Below are positions 1 through 7,905 of a stretch of DNA of 64,000 nucleotides, in pieces; position 1 is the first letter of the stretch; the number at the start of each line of letters is the position of its first letter. This stretch comes from Ostreibacterium oceani (GTDB lineage: Bacteria > Pseudomonadota > Gammaproteobacteria > Cardiobacteriales > Ostreibacteriaceae). The DNA is taken from assembly GCF_009362845.1 (NCBI RefSeq), contig NZ_WHNW01000003.1:143235-207234 (forward strand), in the 5' to 3' direction. The notes beneath the pieces were generated by a model. The model worked only from the letters and a program-made list of their open reading frames with translations, searched no databases and was not told the DNA's origin. The position numbers were made by a program, and so were the translations under genes.

Positions 1-1
1 T

Positions 2-976
2 AATCTTAAAGTTTCTTTTGGTGTGGTTCGTGTCGCTAATATCCCTCCTTGCATTGAGCTGACTAAATATTTATTAGGAATAGATTGGCCAGATGATACA
101 GAAATAAGAGTTATGGCCTATCACAGTCAGCAAGTGCTATTGATGCGTTCAGTACAAGAGTGGCATCTGGATCAGGTATTAACCAGAAAAGAAGAGGAAA
201 GAAATCCTCCAGAGGCATTAAATAATCCGATTGTACGGGCGCATTTAAACACGGCTAAAAAAAAATCGAATATAAAAAATGTTGTTTTTATATTGGTAGC
301 TACACCAGTTGAAGAGGTTGGGCGTGATCATGATTTCGATTGGGCGGTGATTGAACCATCATCTTATCGCTCTATAATTCAATTAGCTGGTCGAGTTCGC
401 CGTCATAGGCAAGGCGAGGTTAACCAAGCTAATGTGGCATTATTGCAATATAACTTGAAAGGTGTTAAAAATTATCATGATGAAAATGCAGTCGTATTTA
501 GTAGACCAGGATTTGAAGACTTTATCAGACTTAAGAGTCACGATTTAAGGCAATTAGTCGATGTGGACGCCATCTATGAAAGGTTAGATGCGGTTCCGAG
601 AATTCAATGTTTGTCTCATTTAAATATTAATTATTTGCGTTCAATTAATCGGGCAGATAGTTTGGTTGAGTTAGAACATGCAGCAACTTGGTTTTGGTTG
701 GCAAATTACAAGATGAGCGGTCAGGGTGCACAAATAAGCCCAGCGACCTTGCAAGGATGGTTAAATCATCATTGGTTTTTATGTGCGCTGCCACAAGCTC
801 TTTCTCCATTTAGGAAAGGGCAGCCGAGCTTGAAAATATTTTTAGTTTTCAATGAATCGCAACAAGTCAGTCAATTTTGCGAAAAAGATAATCAAGGCTA
901 TCCAGTTGAGCGTGAGAATTTGTTAAGTATTCAGCGTGTTGAATTAAGTGAACGAGCAAAAGTAGGTTATGGTTAA
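2..976 (+). CDS. cas3: Cas2-3 fusion nuclease-helicase (Cas3f), C-terminal part, cut by window edge
   Basis: This is the C-terminal part of the type I-F Cas3 protein, which unwinds and degrades DNA marked by the Csy surveillance complex. The frame is open to the left window edge, so the Cas2 and HD domains lie outside. Counting from codon 23, the helicase C-terminal domain shows VATPVEEVGRD (about 92-102) and motif VI, QLAGRVRRHR (120-129), with the arginine finger region. The frame stops at 976 after KVGYG. The -1 frame immediately continues with LWLMRDYD and then an ending that looks like a normal Cas3f C-terminus, so the gene appears frameshifted around the AAAA run at 958-961. This may be a real mutation, a recoding event or a sequencing error. 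csy1 follows downstream, after the separate regulatory region described below. Confidence 0.9.
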   Translation, partial: NLKVSFGVVRVANIPPCIELTKYLLGIDWPDDTEIRVMAYHSQQVLLMRSVQEWHLDQVLTRKEEERNPPEALNNPIVRAHLNTAKKKSNIKNVVFILVATPVEEVGRDHDFDWAVIEPSSYRSIIQLAGRVRRHRQGEVNQANVALLQYNLKGVKNYHDENAVVFSRPGFEDFIRLKSHDLRQLVDVDAIYERLDAVPRIQCLSHLNINYLRSINRADSLVELEHAATWFWLANYKMSGQGAQISPATLQGWLNHHWFLCALPQALSPFRKGQPSLKIFLVFNESQQVSQFCEKDNQGYPVERENLLSIQRVELSERAKVGYG

Positions 977-1128
977 TGCGTGATTATGATCAATGTTGTT
1001 TAAATTTAGCTGACCAAAAGGAGCTTAATCAAAGTTTGATTTCACTGCGCTATGGCGAGTTAAATTTTTATTTTTATGAAGGAAATAAATATGGCTATAA
1101 CGACCAACTGGGGTTGTTTAAACTGTAA
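961..1128 (+). pseudogene. Out-of-frame C-terminal tail of Cas3f
   Basis: This is read in the -1 frame relative to the upstream cas3 frame. Beginning SRLWLMRDYDQ, it encodes about 55 residues ending YGYNDQLGLFKL and a TAA stop at 1126-1128. The (F/Y)GELN-type segment and the ...DQLGL ending are what I expect at the end of type I-F Cas3 proteins. One extra A in the AAAA run at 958-961 would fuse it to the main frame. An ATG at 976-978 overlaps the upstream stop, but no ribosome binding site supports separate translation. I see no independent gene here. Confidence 0.75.
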
Positions 1129-1147
1129 AAATCATGATTCATTTGAT

Positions 1148-1223
1148 TAAATAAGCTGCCTATGCGGCAGTGGATATCTATAGGTAGACAAATTATTTCT
1201 AAGCTGCCTATGCGGCAGTTTTT
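1148..1223 (-). ncRNA. Degenerate two-repeat mini-CRISPR, candidate CreR-type crRNA-like regulator
   Basis: On the minus strand there are two degenerate copies of the array repeat. Repeat 1 is 1223-1196: the stem-loop CTGCCGCATAGGCAG is followed by an intact 5' handle CTTAGAAA, while its first four bases are lost. Repeat 2 is 1175-1148: the stem-loop is intact but the 3' part is degraded to CTTATTTA. Both share a C-to-T change in the loop. They enclose the 20-nt spacer TAATTTGTCTACCTATAGAT, 12 nt shorter than array spacers. Only the parts needed for a mature crRNA (5' handle of repeat 1, Cas6f hairpin of repeat 2) are conserved. The spacer partly matches 1277-1296 in the csy1 promoter next to a CC PAM. 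Known CreR RNAs use partial matches to cas promoters to direct repression rather than cleavage. That this one does so is inference. Confidence 0.8.
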
Positions 1224-1225
1224 AT

Positions 1226-1255
1226 ATTATAGCGCAAACTTTGAAACTTAGTAAT
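1226..1255 (-). promoter_or_regulatory. Promoter of the mini-CRISPR
   Basis: On the minus strand a perfect TATAAT lies at 1231-1226. A poor -35 candidate (TTACTA, spacing about 17) lies upstream. The predicted start is near 1219, one base before the stem of degenerate repeat 1, so the transcript would begin directly with the repeat. The -10 match is seen; the start site is predicted. Confidence 0.55.
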
Positions 1256-1256
1256 C

Positions 1257-1329
1257 TTGCATCGCTTTTAATGCTAAATTATAGTAAAACTAATTAGGTT
1301 TTGATAAAATGGGTGGGCTGTGTTAATAT
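1257..1329 (+). promoter_or_regulatory. csy operon promoter region with putative crRNA-like target
   Basis: Two sigma70-like promoters precede csy1. P1 has TTGCAT (1257-1262), 17 bp, then TATAGT (1280-1285). P2 has TTGATA (1301-1306), 17 bp, then TAATAT (1324-1329). The minus-strand sequence 1296-1277, preceded by CC at 1298-1297, resembles the mini-CRISPR spacer in 14 of 20 positions. This site covers the -10 of P1 and abuts the -35 of P2, so a bound Csy complex could block both. Which promoter is used cannot be told from sequence. Confidence 0.55.
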
Positions 1330-1361
1330 GTGCTTATTCTAATGAGAAAGAGGAGTAAATT

Positions 1362-2666
1362 ATGATTGATGATGCAATAACGACTTTTCTTGATGACAGA
1401 AAAGATGCATGGCTAAAAAAGAATATCAGTTCGTCTATGAACGAAGAAGAAATAACAGAAAAAGAGTTGGAATGTGAGACTATTTTTACGTTGCAGCATT
1501 GGCTACCAAATGCGGCTAAAAGAGCAGGGCAAATGTCGATGAGCTCTCACCCATGTACATTTAGCCATCCCAGTTCTCGCAAAAATAAAAATGGCTATGC
1601 AACTTCTGTAATTGCCAATAGTAAACGTTCTAATGATGGGTTTCTAAGAAGTGGGAATGTAACAGTAGAGCTAGATGCTTTAGGTAATGCTGCCGCATTG
1701 GATGTGTACAAATTTTTGACGCTTAAAATGAATGACGGTATGAGTTTAATTGAGCATATTGAAAAAGATACTGAATTAGCCGTAAAGTTGCTCACTTTAT
1801 CAAATGTTAATGAGGAGTTAAATTATTTAGCACTTAAAAAAGATTTTCTAGAAATGGTGTCAGTAGGTAGTGAAATAGTAACTAGCTCTAAAATAAAACA
1901 AGTGTTTTTTCCGATTGAGAAAGATTGGTCGGAGAATAAATCATATAATGCAGAATCCTATCATCAACTATCAATTTTAACGGCCTCAGGTATTTTATTT
2001 GAATTAAGGAATCGTCTAGATGCAATGCGGTTTGGTGATGAAATAAAATTTGCTAGGGAAAGCAAGAGAATGAACCAAAAACACCCTGGATTTAAAGAAA
2101 TCTACAATCTAACGACAATTGGTTACGGTGGGACAAAACCGCAAAACATTAGTGTGTTAAATAATAAAAATGGAGGTAAAGCCCATATGTTTATGTCAGT
2201 GCCTCCTAAATTAAAACAACGTGACATTCATTTTCCTCAGACTGACTTTTTTCGTCAGACTGTGCATTATTTTCAATGCAAAAATCAGTTCTACCAGTTA
2301 CATAAGTTGTATAGTCGTGAAAATAATAACAAGCTTATCCGTGATATGCGAGATGAGTATTATCAAAGCATAATTGATCATATTATTGAAAAAATGTGGC
2401 AGATTCGTAGTGTGGCTACAGAGCAATTCAGCACTAATGAAAATCAATTACCTTTAGTGCAAAAAATTTGGTTATGTGACCAACTGGAATATTCTGAGCA
2501 GCGCGAAAAAATGGATGACTGGCTCGTTGAAATAGAAGATTCAATTGCAAAATTTTTATTTCATGGATATGAAAAGGTACTAGGTAAAAATGCTATTAAG
2601 CTTAGTGATGAAGAATATAAACATATGCACAAAAAAGTGTTTTCAAATAGAGAGGCATTACGATGA
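1362..2666 (+). CDS. csy1: Csy1 (Cas8f), type I-F large subunit
   Basis: Csy1 is the large subunit of the type I-F Csy surveillance complex. It recognises the CC PAM and, with Csy2, caps the 5' end of the crRNA. The 434-residue length is normal for Csy1. The identification rests on overall resemblance (for example the ANSKRSNDGFLRSGN and TTIGYGGTKPQNIS segments, the latter a typical Cas8f signature) and on its place as first gene of a csy1-csy2-csy3-cas6f run. A strong ribosome binding site (AGAGGAG, 1348-1354) precedes ATG 1362. The stop overlaps the start of csy2 by 4 bp, suggesting translational coupling. Regulation probably acts through the upstream promoters and the mini-CRISPR. Confidence 0.93.
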   Translation: MIDDAITTFLDDRKDAWLKKNISSSMNEEEITEKELECETIFTLQHWLPNAAKRAGQMSMSSHPCTFSHPSSRKNKNGYATSVIANSKRSNDGFLRSGNVTVELDALGNAAALDVYKFLTLKMNDGMSLIEHIEKDTELAVKLLTLSNVNEELNYLALKKDFLEMVSVGSEIVTSSKIKQVFFPIEKDWSENKSYNAESYHQLSILTASGILFELRNRLDAMRFGDEIKFARESKRMNQKHPGFKEIYNLTTIGYGGTKPQNISVLNNKNGGKAHMFMSVPPKLKQRDIHFPQTDFFRQTVHYFQCKNQFYQLHKLYSRENNNKLIRDMRDEYYQSIIDHIIEKMWQIRSVATEQFSTNENQLPLVQKIWLCDQLEYSEQREKMDDWLVEIEDSIAKFLFHGYEKVLGKNAIKLSDEEYKHMHKKVFSNREALR

Positions 2667-3601
2667 TAGGGGAAGTTAAAAAGCTATTAATTATTCCACA
2701 TATTAAAATCCATAATGCCAATGCGCTATCGAGCCCGTTTACTATTGGTTTTCCGGCAATGACTGCTTGGTTGGGTGCGGTGCATGCAATGCAAAGGAAG
2801 TTGTGCGAAAGAGGTGTGCCTGCTAACTTTTTAGCGGTTGGAGTTGTTTGCCATGATATGGAATTACAAACTTATAAAGGAGAAGGCGACTTTGTGCATT
2901 CAATAATTGGTACAGCTAACCCATTGGATAAGACGGGCGCCAGATCACCATTTATTGAGGAGGCTAGATGCGATATCGAGGCAAGTTTAGTTATTCAGTA
3001 CGATAACATAACAATAGACGAGCGTGAAAAATTATTAGATAACATTGACCATTTGTTGCATTCACAGATGAAAATTGCCGGAGGTGATATCAATGGCTTT
3101 CAACCCCCATTTTGTATAAATACGCAAGAGGATGATGAAAAAAGTTTGAGGGATTTTCGACGTTTACTGATGCCTGGTTATGCCATATTTGAGCGACGCG
3201 ATCTCATGATAGATGCCATGGAAAAGGGTGCGGATGCATTAGATGCCTTGATAGAGTATTTAGCGATTCATCATTGCTGCGATATAGATGATGAAGGCAA
3301 TGTTACTTGGTCTAGTCATCGTAAATCGCTGGATAATAAACCTGCAGGATGGATAGTTCCAATTGCTACAGGATTTCATGGTATTAGCGAGTTGGGTGAA
3401 GCAAAAAATCAACGAGACTCGGATACCTCGCATCGATTTGCGGAATGTATTGTTACATTAGGTGAATTTAGAATGCCACACCGCATACGATTTGTAGAAG
3501 ATATGCTATGGCGCTATAGCACTGATGGTGATTTATATTTGTGCCAACAAAAGGCACAAACTACTCAAAAAACAAAGTATTCATCAGAATCAGAATTTTA
3601 A
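2663..3601 (+). CDS. csy2: Csy2 (Cas5f)
   Basis: Csy2 forms the tail of the Csy complex with Csy1 and holds the crRNA 5' handle. The 312-residue protein starts with an ATGA overlap with csy1. The N-terminal stretch LLIIPHIKIHNANALSSPFT and the following FPAMTAWLGAVHAMQRKL are typical of Cas5f/Csy2. The protein is slightly shorter than well-studied homologues but shows no break. It lies in the csy operon, 31 bp before csy3, which has its own ribosome binding site. Confidence 0.92.
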   Translation: MIGEVKKLLIIPHIKIHNANALSSPFTIGFPAMTAWLGAVHAMQRKLCERGVPANFLAVGVVCHDMELQTYKGEGDFVHSIIGTANPLDKTGARSPFIEEARCDIEASLVIQYDNITIDEREKLLDNIDHLLHSQMKIAGGDINGFQPPFCINTQEDDEKSLRDFRRLLMPGYAIFERRDLMIDAMEKGADALDALIEYLAIHHCCDIDDEGNVTWSSHRKSLDNKPAGWIVPIATGFHGISELGEAKNQRDSDTSHRFAECIVTLGEFRMPHRIRFVEDMLWRYSTDGDLYLCQQKAQTTQKTKYSSESEF

Positions 3602-3632
3602 TTTTTATTAATCAAGTTAGAGGAGAGTTATT

Positions 3633-4658
3633 ATGGCTAAAAAAGAAAATATTGCATCTGTACTGGCATTTGAAAAGAAATTGGTGTCTAGTGATGCTTT
3701 TTTGTATGGTACTACTTGGGAAAATCGTGAACAAATATCCCCATTAACATTACAGGAAAAATCTGTTAGAGGCACTATTTCGAATCGGCTGAAAAGTGCA
3801 GTCAAAAACGACCCAGCTAAACTCAATGCAGAGGTAGAAAAGCCCAATTTACAACGAGTTGATTCTTGTAATCTAGGTATGGAGCAAGATACGCTAAACC
3901 TAAAGTTTACTGTTAAGGTTTTAGGTGGTATTGCCAAACCATCTGCTTGTAACAATGCATTATTCAAACAAAGTTATAGCGCTGCCGCAAATGCTTATAT
4001 AGGCAATCACGGTTTTGTAGAATTAGCGCGTCGTTACGCTGCTAATATTGCCAATGCCCGTTTTTTATGGCGTAATCGTGTCGGTGCAGAAATGATTGAA
4101 GTACATGTGAATGCTCAAAACAGGCAGGTTAATAAATCATATATGTTTAACGCTACAGAATACCCTACTCGGCATTTTGATTATGATGATGACTCCATTA
4201 ATGAGCTAGCAAACTATATTGCGGAAGCATTAGCAAGCAAAGATGATTTTTTAATGCTGGATATTAATTGTTTTGCCAAGGTTGGTAAGTCGCAAGAAGT
4301 TTACCCGAGTGAAGAGTTAGTGCTAGATAAAGGTAGAGGTGAAAAAAGTAAAATCCTATATGATGTCAAGGGTATTGCGGCCATGCATTCTCAAAAAATT
4401 GGTAATGCACTCCGAACGATTGATACATGGTACCCAGATTTCACGAATCCAGAAACAAGTGCAGGGCCTATTGCAATAGAGCCATATGGTGCTGTCACTA
4501 ATTTAGGTAAAGCATATCGAACACCTGCTGACAAACAAGATTTTTATACTTATTTTGATGTCTGGGCGCGTGGGGAAAAGCTAAATCGAATCGAAGATGA
4601 GCATTATGTGATGGCAACACTGGTGCGTGGTGGTGTCTTTGGAGAGAGTGATAAATAG
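3633..4658 (+). CDS. csy3: Csy3 (Cas7f), backbone subunit
   Basis: Csy3 is the backbone subunit. Six copies polymerise along a 32-nt spacer, each covering a 6-nt segment in which the last base is flipped out. The 341-residue length is canonical. Family features include the N-terminal SVLAFEKKLVSSDAFLYGTTW, the RVDSCNLGMEQDTLNLKFTV segment after it, and NARFLWRNRVGAEMIEV. A ribosome binding site (AGAGGAG) lies just before ATG 3633. cas6f follows after only a few bases. The 6-nt periodicity of Csy3 matters for the mini-CRISPR, whose spacer is shorter by exactly two such segments. Confidence 0.95.
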   Translation: MAKKENIASVLAFEKKLVSSDAFLYGTTWENREQISPLTLQEKSVRGTISNRLKSAVKNDPAKLNAEVEKPNLQRVDSCNLGMEQDTLNLKFTVKVLGGIAKPSACNNALFKQSYSAAANAYIGNHGFVELARRYAANIANARFLWRNRVGAEMIEVHVNAQNRQVNKSYMFNATEYPTRHFDYDDDSINELANYIAEALASKDDFLMLDINCFAKVGKSQEVYPSEELVLDKGRGEKSKILYDVKGIAAMHSQKIGNALRTIDTWYPDFTNPETSAGPIAIEPYGAVTNLGKAYRTPADKQDFYTYFDVWARGEKLNRIEDEHYVMATLVRGGVFGESDK

Positions 4659-4666
4659 AGGTGTCT

Positions 4667-5293
4667 ATGAAATATTATCTAGAAATCACCCTATTGCCAG
4701 ATGCAGAAGCAAATCTTGGTTTCCTTTGGTATAAAGTTTTCCAGCAGATACATATTGCTTTGGTGGATAATAAGATAGGAGAAAACCAATCGGCTGTCGC
4801 GCTGTCAATTCCGGGGTATCAATCCGGTGATTCCAATGACAAGGCTTTCCCTTTAGGTAGTAAACTGCGTTTGTTTGCTGAATCTGAAGCCATATTGGCT
4901 AATTTGGATATACAAAAATGGCTAAATAGATTACGCGATTATGTGCAAGTTGCTTCAATAACAGCAGTGCCAAATTCGGTTTCTTATGTTGGTTTTAGGA
5001 AAAAAAGGGTGAAAGGCAAAAAAAGGCTTGAGCAGTCGCTTCATAAAAAGGCCAAGCACCTTTCGAATAAATTTAACCTCGACTTTGACAAGACCTTGCA
5101 AATGCTAGAAAAGAAACATTCGTTTAATGAAGAAAAGTTGCCCTTTGTACATATAGAAAGTCAATCTAGTGTAGCTGATAAGCACAAGCCTAGATTTAAG
5201 TTGTTTATTGAAAAAGTAGAATCGGCAGCACCTCAACAAGGGATATTTGACTGCTACGGTCTATCCAAAACGGCAACGGTGCCTTGGTTTTAA
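4667..5293 (+). CDS. cas6f: Cas6f (Csy4) crRNA-processing endoribonuclease
   Basis: Cas6f cuts the pre-crRNA at the base of the repeat hairpin and stays bound to the 3' handle of the mature crRNA. I chose ATG 4667 over the in-frame GTG 4661. The GAGGTG ribosome binding site (4658-4663) fits it, and the conserved catalytic histidine then falls at residue 29 (QQIHIAL), as in Pseudomonas Csy4. The protein is 208 residues. The C-terminal half contains a basic stretch (YVGFRKKRVKGKKRLEQS) that would contact the repeat RNA. The substrate hairpin (CTGCC/GGCAG) is present in every array repeat and in the mini-CRISPR. Confidence 0.93.
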   Translation: MKYYLEITLLPDAEANLGFLWYKVFQQIHIALVDNKIGENQSAVALSIPGYQSGDSNDKAFPLGSKLRLFAESEAILANLDIQKWLNRLRDYVQVASITAVPNSVSYVGFRKKRVKGKKRLEQSLHKKAKHLSNKFNLDFDKTLQMLEKKHSFNEEKLPFVHIESQSSVADKHKPRFKLFIEKVESAAPQQGIFDCYGLSKTATVPWF

Positions 5294-5331
5294 CCAATTA
5301 TTATGCTCTTTAAAAAATAGTCAATAAAATC

Positions 5332-5370
5332 AATAACCAATATTTTCATTAAAAATATTGGTTATTTTTT
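5332..5370 (+). terminator. Intrinsic terminator of the csy operon
   Basis: An inverted repeat AATAACCAATATTTT / AAAATATTGGTTATT is followed by a run of six T, 39 bp after the cas6f stop. It would separate cas mRNA from array transcription. Confidence 0.8.
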
Positions 5371-5423
5371 ATCAATACCCCGAAAAGTTTTGTTAATCAA
5401 GTCTTTTGGGTTATTATGTTACT
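5371..5423 (+). promoter_or_regulatory. CRISPR leader (array-proximal part) with IHF-like site
   Basis: This is the AT-rich segment between the csy terminator and the first repeat. It contains AATCAAGTCTTT (5395-5406), close to the IHF consensus WATCAANNNNTTR (the final R is missed), 17 bp upstream of repeat 1. IHF bending of the leader is known to direct spacer acquisition in type I-F systems. Its side next to cas6f and the repeat orientation both make this the leader end. I see no clear promoter in this short stretch; the array promoter could lie within or before the terminator. Confidence 0.6.
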
Positions 5424-7851
5424 GTTCACTGCCGCACAGGCAGCTTAGAAAATCACTGACCTGCTCATCAACGCACCCCTGCAGTTCACTGCCGCACAGG
5501 CAGCTTAGAAAATCTGCCACAATTCATCGGCCGCGGGGTTAATGTTCACTGCCGCACAGGCAGCTTAGAAACAGTACGCAAATCGTGATAAGTCGTTGCT
5601 ATCGTTCACTGCCGCACAGGCAGCTTAGAAAGCTGATAGGTTAGTCAGTTTTTCACGTATGACGTTCACTGCCGCACAGGCAGCTTAGAAAACGATATTG
5701 CACACGTTGTCGGACATAGAGACGTTCACTGCCGCACAGGCAGCTTAGAAAACCGCTGGGAGTGTCGTATCCTGTTGCTAAGTGTTCACTGCCGCACAGG
5801 CAGCTTAGAAACCAACTAAACAGCATTGCACAGTCATATCCTCGTTCACTGCCGCACAGGCAGCTTAGAAAAAACACTTTGTATGCTGTATTGATTAGTG
5901 TGCGTTCACTGCCGCACAGGCAGCTTAGAAAAAGCACATAACAGATAGCGAGTGGGCTTATATGTTCACTGCCGCACAGGCAGCTTAGAAATAGAACGTA
6001 TAACATATATATAGCTTATATTTGTTCACTGCCGCACAGGCAGCTTAGAAAATCATAATCAAATGCTTGTTTTATTTTGTCTAGTTCACTGCCGCACAGG
6101 CAGCTTAGAAATAAGTCATCGTTACCATTGCACTCTTTTAGTTGTTCACTGCCGCACAGGCAGCTTAGAAATCAGCTTTGCAACCGCCTTTTCACCGACT
6201 TTGGTTCACTGCCGCACAGGCAGCTTAGAAAAGCCGCCTAGCCTCTTTGTTAAGCGGCACGTTGTTCACTGCCGCACAGGCAGCTTAGAAATTTGGCGCG
6301 GTGTCAAATGAGAAAGGACAACAGTTCACTGCCGCACAGGCAGCTTAGAAACCATATCATTCTGAATAAAAACCAAAGCCCAAGTTCACTGCCGCACAGG
6401 CAGCTTAGAAAATCGTAATGGATAAGGTCGTTGTTGTCGTAAAGTTCACTGCCGCACAGGCAGCTTAGAAATGAAGTTCACAAGTATATAATAAATAACT
6501 TATGTTCACTGCCGCACAGGCAGCTTAGAAATTTGATGAGCTTTCTGAGTACTTATCTAAGTTGTTCACTGCCGCACAGGCAGCTTAGAAATATGGATAG
6601 ACTTTAGCAATATTGCTAACACCGTTCACTGCCGCACAGGCAGCTTAGAAAGATAAACGAACATGAGGAATAGATAATGACTTGTTCACTGCCGCACAGG
6701 CAGCTTAGAAATGTAAAAATGCCATCGTCTTTCATTGATTCTCGTTCACTGCCGCACAGGCAGCTTAGAAAGAGAAGAGATAGCGCTTGCAACGGAGGGC
6801 ATGGTTCACTGCCGCACAGGCAGCTTAGAAACGTGAACAATAAATGTTCGTCAGATTGCGCTAGTTCACTGCCGCACAGGCAGCTTAGAAATATCCGAGA
6901 GGTTGACGACGGGCTATTGGATGGTTCACTGCCGCACAGGCAGCTTAGAAATTATAATCATATTCCGCAACTTAATAATGGAAGTTCACTGCCGCACAGG
7001 CAGCTTAGAAATAAAAAACTAAAACATTTTAACTTTTTCCTAGGTTCACTGCCGCACAGGCAGCTTAGAAATCATCTGTGTAATATTCATACTCAGGCAA
7101 TGGGTTCACTGCCGCACAGGCAGCTTAGAAATCGCGAAACAGCGATAGCAATAAGGCCTCTTCGTTCACTGCCGCACAGGCAGCTTAGAAAAAATACAAG
7201 TTTCCTCGATAATATCGTCTGAAGTTCACTGCCGCACAGGCAGCTTAGAAATTAAACCGTTCCCACACGGAGGCATTGACGCTGTTCACTGCCGCACAGG
7301 CAGCTTAGAAATGTTTAATTGGGGTGTAAAGTTTGGCGCTACAGTTCACTGCCGCACAGGCAGCTTAGAAATCGCTGTTCGTTTATCGGGATGTTGTAGG
7401 CAAGTTCACTGCCGCACAGGCAGCTTAGAAATTGTACGTTATATCCCAATCTAGCCCCTCGGAGTTCACTGCCGCACAGGCAGCTTAGAAAGCTCAGTCA
7501 TTTAGTGATGGAAACACCTATCTGTTCACTGCCGCACAGGCAGCTTAGAAATTATTCATTACGATGGATGGACTATGTGCGGAGTTCACTGCCGCACAGG
7601 CAGCTTAGAAAGCTAAAGCTAAAGAAAATGGCTTTGATATTATGTTCACTGCCGCACAGGCAGCTTAGAAATTTTTCGCGCATTTCGTCTCTATACGCGA
7701 ATAGTTCACTGCCGCACAGGCAGCTTAGAAAAATCACCGCTAAAAATCGCAACAACCAGCTCGGTTCACTGCCGCACAGGCAGCTTAGAAAATCGTAACT
7801 TGCTTACGTCGCAAATAATCTCGGTTCACTGCCGCACAGGCAGCTTAGAAA
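5424..7851 (+). CRISPR. Type I-F CRISPR array, 41 repeats and 40 spacers
   Basis: The 28-bp repeat consists of GTTCA, the hairpin CTGCCGCACAGGCAG and the handle CTTAGAAA. It recurs every 60 bp without a single visible change from 5424 to 7824 (start positions), giving 41 repeats and 40 spacers of exactly 32 bp. Transcription is expected rightward, leader first. Even the last repeat (7824-7851) is perfect. Because 60 is a multiple of three, long spurious reading frames run through it on both strands. I did not find two identical spacers by eye. The targets cannot be determined without a database search; some spacers look like coding phage sequence (one, near 6660-6680, contains a ribosome-binding-site/ATG arrangement). 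Confidence 0.99.
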
Positions 7852-7861
7852 CAAATACAAT

Positions 7862-7877
7862 TTGTCATCGATGACAA
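7862..7877. repeat. 16-bp perfect palindrome after the array
   Basis: TTGTCATCGATGACAA reads the same on both strands and sits 10 bp after the last repeat and 28 bp beyond the higA stop. It could be an operator or a weak terminator hairpin; no T-run follows on either strand. Confidence 0.6.
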
Positions 7878-7905
7878 CTGGACAGGGGGGGAATTAAACC
7901 ATGAA

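Noticed and set aside
5411..5423. A possible extra half repeat before the first CRISPR repeat
   Set aside because: No repeat-like stem or handle is present; this is leader sequence.
5653..7798. Long reading frames on both strands with repeated FLSCLCGSE, VHCRTGSLE or SLPHRQLRN peptides
   Set aside because: They are artefacts of the 60-bp CRISPR period, a multiple of three, translating the repeat again and again.
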